Part shown: in pieces, positions 38,037 to 47,009 of the stretch
Numbering within the stretch: the first letter of the stretch is position 1
Layout of the letters: every line of letters begins with the position of its first letter
Assembly (NCBI GenBank): GCA_016198755.1
Contig: JACQIB010000001.1
Coordinates: forward strand, 129,178 to 193,177
Direction: 5' to 3'
Origin: Candidatus Aenigmatarchaeota archaeon
Lineage (GTDB): Archaea > Aenigmatarchaeota > Aenigmatarchaeia > Aenigmatarchaeales > JACQIB01
Length of the DNA stretch: 64,000 nt
The notes under the pieces: generated by a model
The model's input: the letters and a program-made list of their open reading frames with translations, nothing else
What the model was told of the DNA's origin: nothing
Database searches by the model: none
Made by a program: the position numbers and the translations under genes

Positions 38037-39291
38037 GCTTTTTTTCTGTTCTCGGTTTAGATCTCAAATATCCTTTTATTGCATCGTTCACGGGGTTTTT
38101 GCACCCCTGTGCACAGTGCACTTCCCCTGCACAAAGTCCAATAGATTTGTAAAACAAATCATTCTCGCAGTTTGGTGGCAGCCTTTCTGTGCGGGAGTGC
38201 CACTTGAGCTGTGTTCTTACAAACCTCTCAGGCAATCCAACCGTTCTCCCCCATTCCAATACTCTTTTTTCAATCTGTTCCCCGCCCCAATTCACAGACT
38301 GCAAAAATGAAATGATAGTGAAAACAGACCTTTTCCTTCCATCTGGCAGGCCTGCAAGCATTTTCTTAATACAAGGTGGAAAATACTGCTCAGGAACAGT
38401 TTCAGAGAATTTTCCTTTCGGCTTTTTCGTTTCCATCGCAGGTTCAGGCTTTATTTTTGCAAACCAATCCAGTGACTGTAAAAGCAATTCAGTTCCCTCC
38501 CCCACTTTACTTTCTAGGAAAGGCGCTTCAACTTTTATTTTTTCCGGTACAGCTTGCTCTGGCGAGAAGGAGCGTAGCTTAAACAGTCTAATAGGGAGGG
38601 AAACCAGCCAGGTTCCAGAGTGCAGAGAATAAGGAGCTCTGAACAGGTGACGCGAACCCCAGTTCTCTTCAACTTCCACAAACAAATAAGGGTTCAGTTC
38701 CGAGACAGAAGGCAAAAGTGAGGTAAGTGCTGAAACACCCCCCTCTGTTTCCACAAGCGCATCAAAAATTCTTCCCTTTACTTTTTCTTTGATAAACCTG
38801 CAAATAGCTCTCGGGGCTTCAGGATAGCGGGAACTCAAAGATTTGAAATCCAGAGCAGGCGGAAAAGCCTCTGCAGAAACAGCAATATGGAATCCTCTCC
38901 TTCCTGAGAACTTTACTGTAGGCTGTACTCCAATCTCTTTCAAAAAATCCACAATAACAACAGCAGCAGTTCTCCCATGTTCCAGCTTTATTTTGCTGTC
39001 TATATCAATAATCAAATCCCAGCTCTTTCTCAGCTCATCCAGTTCTGTGGAAGAAAGTTTTGTGCTCAACTGAAGAGGGTTTGTCCAGTGTTCTACAGAG
39101 CAGTGGAAAGCAACAGCACCCCGTTTCACCCTTTCCAAAATATCCTTTGGGTAAAGCAGGTTATCAGGCCTTTTCATATAGGAACCATCAGTAAATGCAC
39201 CCACAACTTCCCTTTCCCTCCCAACAGAAAGAAGCGCTTTCTGTATTTGCTGGGATGAATAGTGCTTTAGAATTTCCTCTGGAGAGAGCAT
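38008..39291 (-). CDS. priS: DNA primase small subunit
   Basis: REREVVGAFTDGSYMKRPDNLLYPKDI; DLIIDIDSK; VKFSGRRGFHIAV. Confidence 0.92.
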   Translation of the reverse strand: MLSPEEILKHYSSQQIQKALLSVGREREVVGAFTDGSYMKRPDNLLYPKDILERVKRGAVAFHCSVEHWTNPLQLSTKLSSTELDELRKSWDLIIDIDSKIKLEHGRTAAVVIVDFLKEIGVQPTVKFSGRRGFHIAVSAEAFPPALDFKSLSSRYPEAPRAICRFIKEKVKGRIFDALVETEGGVSALTSLLPSVSELNPYLFVEVEENWGSRHLFRAPYSLHSGTWLVSLPIRLFKLRSFSPEQAVPEKIKVEAPFLESKVGEGTELLLQSLDWFAKIKPEPAMETKKPKGKFSETVPEQYFPPCIKKMLAGLPDGRKRSVFTIISFLQSVNWGGEQIEKRVLEWGRTVGLPERFVRTQLKWHSRTERLPPNCENDLFYKSIGLCAGEVHCAQGCKNPVNDAIKGYLRSKPRTEKKPISSGKKRK

Positions 39292-39334
39292 ACACAAGCT
39301 TTATTCACAAGCCTTTAAAAGCCTGTGCTTACAA

Positions 39335-40279
39335 TTGCTGGTCATGGACAAGGAAGAGCTGTTGCAGCAGGAAGTTGAAGACTTTAGAGTAGGAAAAGAG
39401 ACAGTTGCAGAACTTGTTGATAAAATGCACTCTGCAGGTGGTTTCTCATCCAAGAATTTGGCAACAGCTGTAAACATACTGAAAAGCATGAATTCTGATA
39501 ACTGTAAAAAAGTTCTTTCATTTACAGCAGATTTGATTGCCACCGGATTAAGGGGAGTTATAGCGCAAATGATTGAACAGGGTATGGTTGATGTTATAAT
39601 AACAACCTGCGGAACTTTAGATCATGATTTAGCAAGAGCATGGGGAGGCAAATACTATCATGGTAGTTTTGAGCTGGATGACCATGAATTGCAGAAATTG
39701 GGGATAAACAGGCTCGGTAATGTTTTGGTTCCGAATGAAAGCTATGGTACAATTTTAGAGGAAAAAATGCAGCCTATCCTTTCTGAGTTATCAAAGCAAA
39801 AAGCCGAGTGGGGCCCGCGCGAGCTTATACATGAGTTTGGATTAAGAGTGAATGACAAAAACTCAATTCTATATCAGGCAGCCAAAAAGAATATACCAGT
39901 CTATGTTCCAGGTATAACTGACGGGGCTTTCGGTGCCAATCTAGTCTGGTTTTCTCAGGAGAACAAATTTAAAGTTGATGTTTTGAAAGATGAAAGGGAA
40001 CTGGCAGATATTTTCTTTTCTAAATCCAAGTTTGGCGCACTAATGCTCGGGGGAGGAATAAGCAAGCACCACACAATCTGGTGGTCCCAGTTTGCAAACG
40101 GCTTGCAGTATGCTGTGCAAATAACAACAGCAACCCAGTACGATGGCTCTCTGAGCGGAGCCAGATTGAAGGAGGCAGTGAGCTGGGGAAAGGTTGCCCA
40201 AACAGCCAAATATGTTAATGTGGACGGGGATGTGACAATTTTACTTCCATTAATTATCTCTGCTATACTTGAAAAATAA
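39335..40279 (+). CDS. dys: deoxyhypusine synthase
   Basis: MDKEELLQQEVEDFRVGKETVAELVDKMHSAGGF; TTCGTLDHDLARAWGGKYYHGSFELDDHELQKLGINRLGNVLVPNESY; GGGISKHHTIWWSQ. Confidence 0.96.
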   Translation: MLVMDKEELLQQEVEDFRVGKETVAELVDKMHSAGGFSSKNLATAVNILKSMNSDNCKKVLSFTADLIATGLRGVIAQMIEQGMVDVIITTCGTLDHDLARAWGGKYYHGSFELDDHELQKLGINRLGNVLVPNESYGTILEEKMQPILSELSKQKAEWGPRELIHEFGLRVNDKNSILYQAAKKNIPVYVPGITDGAFGANLVWFSQENKFKVDVLKDERELADIFFSKSKFGALMLGGGISKHHTIWWSQFANGLQYAVQITTATQYDGSLSGARLKEAVSWGKVAQTAKYVNVDGDVTILLPLIISAILEK

Positions 40280-40282
40280 ATT

Positions 40283-41029
40283 TTAGTCCTCAGAAACTCT
40301 GGGAGCCAAAATGAACGTAATTTTGGCAGCTCCCCCGTCAAATTCCATTTTCATGGGATAATCATTTCCAATAAAAATCCTTGCTTTTTCTGACAGTTTT
40401 TCAGCCTTTACCATTTTCTTCAAGTATTCTAACGGGTAGCGGGATTTTACAGGCTGTGAAGCCTTTATCCCTGTTAATGCAGGAGATCCTTTTTCCAGCT
40501 TAAGCTCTGTTGCAGACGCATCTGTCTGCGCAGCAATTCTAAATCCTTCCCCAATCTCAAAAATAACAGAATCAGCAACAGTGTCAGCATCTGCAACACC
40601 CTCAGTTAAAATCCCTGAGGAAATTTCTACTCCAGCAGGGAACTCAAACTGTGTTGTAGAAGGTGTTTCCCCATGCGGTATATCCAGCACAGGAATTGAA
40701 AAGTTTCTTACAGACTCCCCTTTTAATGTTACCTCAACCTTGTTCCCTGCACCAGCTCTTATCATTACCTTATCCTGCGGTCCAGCCCTTTTCAATATTG
40801 TTAGAAAATTCAAAAGGTTTAAGCCAACAGCAACCTCAGAATCTGCCTGTAAACTCTCAAAAGCTTGTGGCCCAATTTTCAAATCCACAACAGCTACAAC
40901 AGCCCTGTCAGCAGCTATCAATTCAATCCCCTGCGGTCCCATCTTGAATATTCCCTCATCTATTATCTGGGCTACAGTATCTATAGTGTCCCTCAAAAGC
41001 TTCGGATCAGGTGCTATTGCTGTAAACAT
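40283..41029 (-). CDS. pcn: DNA polymerase sliding clamp (PCNA)
   Basis: LLRDTIDTVAQIIDEGIFKMGPQGIELIAADRAVVAVVDLKI; C-terminal YPMKMEFDGGAAKITFILAPRV. Confidence 0.93.
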   Translation of the reverse strand: MFTAIAPDPKLLRDTIDTVAQIIDEGIFKMGPQGIELIAADRAVVAVVDLKIGPQAFESLQADSEVAVGLNLLNFLTILKRAGPQDKVMIRAGAGNKVEVTLKGESVRNFSIPVLDIPHGETPSTTQFEFPAGVEISSGILTEGVADADTVADSVIFEIGEGFRIAAQTDASATELKLEKGSPALTGIKASQPVKSRYPLEYLKKMVKAEKLSEKARIFIGNDYPMKMEFDGGAAKITFILAPRVSED

Positions 41030-41126
41030 ACAAAACCAACTCTAAACTATGTGTTTTCAATATTTATATCCTTTCTTTTTCCATACCGCGCAGTCTATTT
41101 ATGCTTTTTCTTCCCTTATTTTTACT

Positions 41127-42503
41127 ATGGATATAGAAGCCTTGGATAGATTTTCCAGAGATGTTCTTCCAGAGTTTGCATCTGATTTGGGAGGCTTGGT
41201 ACAGATACCAAGCATAAGCGGGGATCCTGTACATTCTGAAGATGTTAGGAAATGTGCAGAGGCTCTTTTAGGTTTCTTGAATAGAACTGGTGCTGATCAT
41301 AGGTTGATAGAAACCGAGGGGCATCCAGCAGTTTTCGGCTCCCTGACTGTAGACGAAAAAAAGCCCACAATTCTTGTTTACAACCACTATGATGTACAAC
41401 CGCCTGGTGAGGGTAAATGGGAATTGGAACCTTTTTCAGGAAAATTAAAGGATGGAGCTGTACATGGACGAGGCGCGACAGATGATAAGGGACCACTTTT
41501 GGCAACTATTGAAACAGTAGATTACTTGAACGGAATAGAAGAGCTTAATGTAAACTTACGTTTTATTTTTGAAGGGGAAGAAGAGAGTGGCAGCCCAAAC
41601 TTTTCTAACGCTCTTAAACAATCAGGAATCGGTGCAAATGATATAGATGGAATTTTGCTTTGTGATACGGTTTGGATGAACGGAAGGCCAACAATAACCT
41701 ACTCCCTTCGTGGTCTTGTCTATGCTGAGATGACTTATAGGTCAGCTAAAGCTCCAGTGCACTCTGGCTTAGTTGGTGGTGCAGTTAAAAACCCGCTTAC
41801 AGTACTTTCCAACGCAATAGCTGCTTGCGATAAAGCATATCGCAATAATCCTAGTGGCGATTTCCTTGATGAAGATGTTGCAGAACCTACAGAAGAAGAG
41901 CTACAAGCATTAGATAATCTGAATTTCGATGCAGAGCGGTTTTTGCGTGATACTGGAATAACAAGACCCACAACCCTAAACTCTTTGACTATGCTCAAAA
42001 GATTATGGATGCAGCCTACAATTGAAGCTCATGGATTTATAGGAGGCTATACAGGTCCAGCTTCTTCAACAGTTATTCCAGATTCTGCAACAGCAAAGAT
42101 AAGCATGCGGCTGGTTCCAAATCAGGATCCGAATAAGGCTGCAAAGACTTTATCCGATAATATAAAAAAGGTAGATGAAGATATAGAGATTAAGTTTACA
42201 AAATCTATACCTCCATTTAAAACCAGAACAGACCATCCCTATATGAAAGCTGCTCATTCGGCTGCTGAACAGGGGTTTGGTATAATTCCAGCATATGTTG
42301 GTTGCGGGGGCAGCATAGGAGCGGTACCAGCTTTCTTAGAATATTTTGGCCAGAGGCCAATTGTAATGCTTGCAATGAGCACAGAAAGAGATAGCTACCA
42401 TGGACCAAATGAAAAGTTTGAATTACAGCAGGCAGCCGGTGGTATAAGAACAGTTGGCAGATTCTTAGACAATGTGGGAAAAATGGGAAGAACTGTGGCC
42501 TAA
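41127..42503 (+). CDS. M20-family metallopeptidase
   Basis: ILVYNHYDVQPPGEGKWELEPFSGKLKDGAVHGRGATDDKGPLLATIETV; FEGEEESGSPNF; start at internal Met. Confidence 0.92.
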   Translation: MDIEALDRFSRDVLPEFASDLGGLVQIPSISGDPVHSEDVRKCAEALLGFLNRTGADHRLIETEGHPAVFGSLTVDEKKPTILVYNHYDVQPPGEGKWELEPFSGKLKDGAVHGRGATDDKGPLLATIETVDYLNGIEELNVNLRFIFEGEEESGSPNFSNALKQSGIGANDIDGILLCDTVWMNGRPTITYSLRGLVYAEMTYRSAKAPVHSGLVGGAVKNPLTVLSNAIAACDKAYRNNPSGDFLDEDVAEPTEEELQALDNLNFDAERFLRDTGITRPTTLNSLTMLKRLWMQPTIEAHGFIGGYTGPASSTVIPDSATAKISMRLVPNQDPNKAAKTLSDNIKKVDEDIEIKFTKSIPPFKTRTDHPYMKAAHSAAEQGFGIIPAYVGCGGSIGAVPAFLEYFGQRPIVMLAMSTERDSYHGPNEKFELQQAAGGIRTVGRFLDNVGKMGRTVA

Positions 42504-42826
42504 GCCTCCCTGGCCTTCCTGTAAAGCTCTAAATTGAAACCTTCCAAGTCCTGCACAGCTTCCCCCCTGCACTCAAACCCTTCTAACAACGGCAAAACTC
42601 TTGCCACAACCCTTACTCTCTTTCCAACTCCAGCTGAGCCTATAAGGTCAGGGTTCTCAAAAACAACTTCAGTCTTTCCAGTTCCATCATCCACTATTAT
42701 TGAGCTGTCATCAGCAGCAATAACAGTCCCGAGCAAGCGCACGCGCACATCCTTTTCAGGATCCACATCAGATATACTCTTCTCAACAGCAGGAAGCTTT
42801 CTCTTGGGTAATTGTGCCTGTTCCAT
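42500..42826 (-). CDS. small OB-fold nucleic-acid-binding protein (RPA-like)
   Basis: VRVRLLGTVIAADDSSIIVDDGTGKTEVVFENPDLIGSAGVGKRVRVVARVLP. Confidence 0.7.
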   Translation of the reverse strand: MEQAQLPKRKLPAVEKSISDVDPEKDVRVRLLGTVIAADDSSIIVDDGTGKTEVVFENPDLIGSAGVGKRVRVVARVLPLLEGFECRGEAVQDLEGFNLELYRKAREA

Positions 42827-42906
42827 GTGAAGCTTTTGTGCCCAAAAGAATAAATAGGCAGGTTGGGAAGGGCAGCTTTAAAAGCCAAAAAAACAATAAA
42901 ACTCAC

Positions 42907-43713
42907 ATGGTTCTGGAATCTCTTTTCCCTGCAAAGGATATTGTGAACAAGCCAATAGACATGTTAATACTCTCGTTTATAGTGGCTATAGCCTGCGTTT
43001 TTATTTCCTATTTTATTTTTCCTTCCTATGCCGGAATTATAGCACCACTTTTGGTTACAGTTGCCATGACACCAGTTGTTTACAGGATTTTTAGCATAGA
43101 GGAAGAGGTTGAAAGGGACGAGGCAGAGAAAAAGCTAACACTCACATTTTTCCAGAGGCACAGGGAAACAATATTGCTCTTTTCCCTGTTTTTTATAGGC
43201 AATTTCCTTGCTATTTTCCTTCTGGCCCTTGTTTTGCCGCAGGAGGTTGCAACATCGGCTTTCTCACAGCAGATAGCTGAAATAAAGCTTATTAAATCAG
43301 TTTCAGCCTCTGCCACTGGTTCTGCAACTTCAGATGCGTTCTTTGCAATAATAACCATGAATAACCTGAAGGTTATGATTTTCTCCTTCCTTATATCCCT
43401 CTTTATTGTAACTGGTTCCTTTTTTATTTTGAGCTGGAACGCTTCTATAATAGCAATATATTTAGCCAGTTTTATTAGACAGGGCTATATTGATGATTTC
43501 TTTTCCCGTTCCCTTGGAATTTTACCGCACGCTCCTGTAGAAATGCTGGCATACTTTTTAGCTGGTATAGCAGGCGGAATTCTATCTTTAGGATTGGTCA
43601 GGGAAAAGCTCTGGAGTCCTGAATTTAGGCTAATCCTCCGAGACTCTGTACTTTTAATGGGACTTTCAATTGCAGCAGTTTTTGCAGGTGCTGTACTAGA
43701 AGTCTGGGCATGA
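42907..43713 (+). CDS. SpoIIM/DUF95-like membrane protein
   Basis: Multiple TM helices; FIGNFLAIFLLALVLPQ... PHAPVEMLAYFLAGIAGGILSLGL; start at internal Met. Confidence 0.75.
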   Translation: MVLESLFPAKDIVNKPIDMLILSFIVAIACVFISYFIFPSYAGIIAPLLVTVAMTPVVYRIFSIEEEVERDEAEKKLTLTFFQRHRETILLFSLFFIGNFLAIFLLALVLPQEVATSAFSQQIAEIKLIKSVSASATGSATSDAFFAIITMNNLKVMIFSFLISLFIVTGSFFILSWNASIIAIYLASFIRQGYIDDFFSRSLGILPHAPVEMLAYFLAGIAGGILSLGLVREKLWSPEFRLILRDSVLLMGLSIAAVFAGAVLEVWA

Positions 43714-43725
43714 CAAATACAGGCG

Positions 43726-44118
43726 CTAGATGCCCCCGCCTTCTAAATTTAGCTTGCCCATTCCCATCTGCATACCCCTTTGTTCCTGCTTATGCTCAGC
43801 TCTGGCAATCATTGTAGGTGTATATCTCAGCAAGGCTATACAAACAAGTCCCAATTCTGCAGCTCTTCTCAGATTCTCCGGAACGTAATTATACAGCAGT
43901 TCAGAATAGACAAATGCCTCTCCCACAGAGTGCCCAACAGCCCCCAGTTTAGTAGAAGCTGAAGCTGTCATACATTTCCATCCCCGTTCTTGTTCCAGAT
44001 AATCATGTGCAGTTCCTGGCCAAAAGAAATATTCTTTCACACCCCTGCCAATGTATTTGACTCCTTTTTTTAAAGTCTCCCCAATTCTAGGTTTACTTGG
44101 TATTGTTGTTTCTGCCAT
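43726..44118 (-). CDS. hypothetical protein
   Basis: 130 aa ORF. Confidence 0.5.
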   Translation of the reverse strand: MAETTIPSKPRIGETLKKGVKYIGRGVKEYFFWPGTAHDYLEQERGWKCMTASASTKLGAVGHSVGEAFVYSELLYNYVPENLRRAAELGLVCIALLRYTPTMIARAEHKQEQRGMQMGMGKLNLEGGGI

Positions 44119-44159
44119 ATTCTCATTTGAACAAAAAAGCTTTTAAACCTTTCAAAAAC

Positions 44160-44172
44160 TGGTGGACCCCTG
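44160..44172 (-). repeat. weak tRNA 3'-end-like remnant (distal to Nudix gene)
   Basis: TGGTGGACCCCTG versus TGGTGGGCCCGCTG of tRNA-Pro 3' end. Confidence 0.4.
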
Positions 44173-44203
44173 CTTTTTATTCTTGTGAAAGCAACCCCAA
44201 GCT

Positions 44204-44647
44204 ATGGAAACCCACATGGTTGTATCAGCCTATATTGTCTATAATAACAAAGTTCTTTTAATCCACCACAAGAAGCTGGATATGTGGCTCCCTGTTGGTG
44301 GGCATATAGAAGAGAATGAAGTTCCTGATGATGCTATTCTAAGGGAAATAAAAGAGGAGGTTGGTATAGAGGCAGAAATACTAAATATTTCAGACCTCCC
44401 AATTGTTGGCTCAGTCAAAAGGAACCTCCACATACCTTTCTATGTTAATGTACATAATGTAGGTGACCATAATCATTGTTGTTTATATTATTTGTGCAAA
44501 CCCCTAAACCCTGAAAACCTGAAAATAAGCGAAGAGCTCAAAGGCTTTCGCTGGCTCTCCCGCGAGGAGCTTTCTGGTCCTGATGTATCGCCAGAAATTA
44601 AGAACAGTGCCAAAAAAGCTTTAGATATATTCTCAAAATTTGTCTAA
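44204..44647 (+). CDS. Nudix hydrolase
   Basis: GGHIEENEVPDDAILREIKEEVGIEAEI Nudix box. Confidence 0.92.
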   Translation: METHMVVSAYIVYNNKVLLIHHKKLDMWLPVGGHIEENEVPDDAILREIKEEVGIEAEILNISDLPIVGSVKRNLHIPFYVNVHNVGDHNHCCLYYLCKPLNPENLKISEELKGFRWLSREELSGPDVSPEIKNSAKKALDIFSKFV

Positions 44648-44667
44648 TGGTGGGTCACTGTGATTTT
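44648..44667 (-). repeat. tRNA-Pro 3'-end remnant (distal to RelBE)
   Basis: TGGTGGGtca-CTGTGATTT versus TGGTGGGcccgCTGTGATTT at 45181-45200. Confidence 0.65.
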
Positions 44668-44705
44668 ACACAAACTTTATAAGTTGTGTGTTACATAGAT
44701 ATATT

Positions 44706-44915
44706 ATGCATTTGAAACCAGAAAAGAACATATACAACAGACTTAGCCAATTACAAAAAGACATAAGGCATGTTAAGACTGATGTGGATATGATAAAGGC
44801 AGTAATAATTGAAGATACTCTACTTACAAAGGAGGAAAAGGCTCATATAGAAAAGAGCATGGAAAACCTAAAGAAAGGGAAAACGGCAGAGTTTATACCA
44901 TTAAATGAAATCTGA
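44706..44915 (+). CDS. RelB-like antitoxin
   Basis: Small charged helical protein 5 nt upstream of a RelE-like toxin; ATG at 44706 preferred over GTG at 44688 (TATA-like CTTTATAAG ~25 nt upstream). Confidence 0.72.
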   Translation: MHLKPEKNIYNRLSQLQKDIRHVKTDVDMIKAVIIEDTLLTKEEKAHIEKSMENLKKGKTAEFIPLNEI

Positions 44916-44920
44916 TACAA

Positions 44921-45175
44921 ATGTTTAACATACTCCTCCACAAGGATGTTGTAAAATTTCTAAAATTCCTTGATAAAGAGTTGCAAGATAGAATAAAGAA
45001 AAAGCTTAGGGTGCTTGAAACAGATCCTTATCCAGCAGGATGTATAAAGCTTGCAGGAACCAGGAATATGTTCAGGTTAAGGGTGGGTAATTACAGAGTT
45101 CTGTATTATGTTGATTACGACAGCTCTACGATAGTTATTGATAAGATAGATAAAAGGAGCAGTGTTTACAACTAA
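44921..45175 (+). CDS. RelE-family toxin (mRNA interferase-like)
   Basis: FNILLHKDVVKFLKFLDKELQDRIKKKLRVLETDPYPAGCIKLAGTRNMFRLRVGNYRVLYYVDYDSSTIVIDKIDKRSSVY. Confidence 0.92.
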   Translation: MFNILLHKDVVKFLKFLDKELQDRIKKKLRVLETDPYPAGCIKLAGTRNMFRLRVGNYRVLYYVDYDSSTIVIDKIDKRSSVYN

Positions 45176-45180
45176 ACTTA

Positions 45181-45326
45181 TGGTGGGCCCGCTGTGATTT
45201 GAATTCCTGGGCATCTTGCGCCGCACAGGTCGCGAGGTCCCGAACCTCGAATCCTACCATTCTAGCATGCGAAGTTGTGCTGGAATCCAGCGAAGCTTGC
45301 TTCGCACGAAGCTAGACTACGGGCCC
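45181..45326 (-). tRNA. tRNA-Pro(CGG) with D-loop and T-arm insertions/introns, encoded CCA
   Basis: GGGCCCG/CGGGCCC-A-CCA; anticodon arm CGAGG TTCGGGA CCTCG; T-arm CTGTG TTCAAAT CACAG after removing ~20 nt (45204-45223); D-loop ~50 nt insertion (45262-45311). Mature length 73. Confidence 0.82.
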
Positions 45327-45348
45327 AAACACTATTCTACAAACTAAC

Positions 45349-46182
45349 CTAAAAAGGATAAGAAATATGCCTTTTTTCCACTTCTGATGTTGGCGGCAGG
45401 TATTTGGGAGGTTCTGTTAATACAGTTGGTTCAGCAGGTTTTTCATATTCCCTTTTCCTTGTTGGATAGAACCATTTAACCCTTCCCAAAAGGCTCCTGA
45501 TATCTTTTCTTTCCTGTTCCATTAAAGACAGTGCAATTCTTACAGGTTCTGTCAGTTCCATAAGCCCCTCATCTTCTGCCAAAAATCCCTGTTCCCTGAG
45601 GGGATGTATTTTAGAATCCATGAATACGTTACGCTCAACTGTTTTTGTATTTGGGTATTGTAACCTTTCCATAATATCAGGCATGCTCAGCGGTTCTTTT
45701 TGCCCATACAGTAACCAGAGTATTGCATAGCCGCAGCCAAGTGCAACATCCCTCTCTTTCTTCATCGTATCAAACACATCATCAATTTCAAAGAAAACCC
45801 TGCTCAAGGCTGCAATTTTGTTTGTAGCAAGGACTTCTGTCTTGTTTGTAAGACGGGCTGATAAGAGGTTTCTTTTTGCATAAGATCCCCTCTCATGCTG
45901 GAATCTGCTTACATTATTTCCAGCTCCCCCCTGGCCAGCCTGCAGCAATGCCATAGCATATACAGACCATGCAGGAGTCTGTGAATGAAAATTGTAGCAG
46001 TGGGATCCTATATCGATTTTTGGGCCAGATGCGGATGTAAAATTATATGATGGAAACAGTTCCCGAATATATTTTAAAACCTCAGTTTGTACCAATCCGA
46101 AATTAAAACCTGAAATATAACTGTCTATCCTTCGTTTTAGTTCCCTCCGCTGCTCAACAGGCAGAAGTCTCTGGGAAGCCAT
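45349..46182 (-). CDS. hypothetical protein with possible winged-helix C-terminus
   Basis: 277 aa ORF; LSMPDIMERLQYPNTKTVERNVF...LREQGFLAEDEGLMELT. Confidence 0.55.
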   Translation of the reverse strand: MASQRLLPVEQRRELKRRIDSYISGFNFGLVQTEVLKYIRELFPSYNFTSASGPKIDIGSHCYNFHSQTPAWSVYAMALLQAGQGGAGNNVSRFQHERGSYAKRNLLSARLTNKTEVLATNKIAALSRVFFEIDDVFDTMKKERDVALGCGYAILWLLYGQKEPLSMPDIMERLQYPNTKTVERNVFMDSKIHPLREQGFLAEDEGLMELTEPVRIALSLMEQERKDIRSLLGRVKWFYPTRKREYEKPAEPTVLTEPPKYLPPTSEVEKRHISYPF

Positions 46183-46238
46183 ATAACAAATATATACTCT
46201 ATATTACTTATCCCTTTGTGATTTCTCTCCAGTAAGGA

Positions 46239-46946
46239 CTAAACCTTCCTGCCGAAAACCAGAAAGCCTGTGTGTGCCATGCTCCATGTTTTTGGCCGGC
46301 TCTTCCCATATCCATACTGCCATTCTTTCTGTATATTTTCCAATCCCTTTATCCCGGAAAATCCAGCTTTCTCAAGCGCAGCCCAGACCTTTCCCAAAGT
46401 TTCAGCATGCAAACAGTAAACAGCAACCCAGCCCCCAGTCTTTAACAGGGAAAAAGCCTTTTTTATAAACCTATCCGGATTTTCTAAATCTAAAGTAACC
46501 AAATCTACTTTCCCTTTTGCTTTTGAGAAATCTTTGTTCACAAACTTAATTTTTACCCCGCAGAATTCCGCATTTTTATTTGCAATCTCAAAAAACCCCT
46601 TATCCCTCTCATAACTTGTAACAGAACAACCTTGCATAGAAAGAAAAATAGAAAGCCACCCGCTCCCGCCACCAGAATCTATAACTTTCCAATCGGTCCC
46701 AGCACCAGTTATAGAAACAATTGCGGCAGCATCCTTCGGAAGAATAACCTGCGGCCCTCTCTTGCAGTGCAAAAGCAAATCAAGTGTTGAAGGTTTTAGA
46801 ACTGAAAAAACAGCCTTCCCAACTTTTATCCTCTGTCCAATTTTTACTTTCCTAAGATCAGCCTTCCCATATTTTGTATCATAAACTTTCCCAGTGCCCA
46901 GAAGGTAGCTCTTTTCCTTCCCCACAATCAGAACCCTCTCTTCCAT
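46239..46946 (-). CDS. SAM-dependent tRNA (adenine-N1) methyltransferase, TrmI-like
   Basis: GPQVILPKDAAAIVSITGAGTDWKVIDSGGGSGWLSIFLS...TYE/SYERDKGFFEIANKNAEFCG...SMAHTGFLVFGRKV. Confidence 0.8.
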   Translation of the reverse strand: MEERVLIVGKEKSYLLGTGKVYDTKYGKADLRKVKIGQRIKVGKAVFSVLKPSTLDLLLHCKRGPQVILPKDAAAIVSITGAGTDWKVIDSGGGSGWLSIFLSMQGCSVTSYERDKGFFEIANKNAEFCGVKIKFVNKDFSKAKGKVDLVTLDLENPDRFIKKAFSLLKTGGWVAVYCLHAETLGKVWAALEKAGFSGIKGLENIQKEWQYGYGKSRPKTWSMAHTGFLVFGRKV

Positions 46947-47009
46947 ATCTTTCAGTTCCTATCAACCACTATTTATATACAAGTTTGGTATGGGCAGGGA
47001 AAAAAATAT

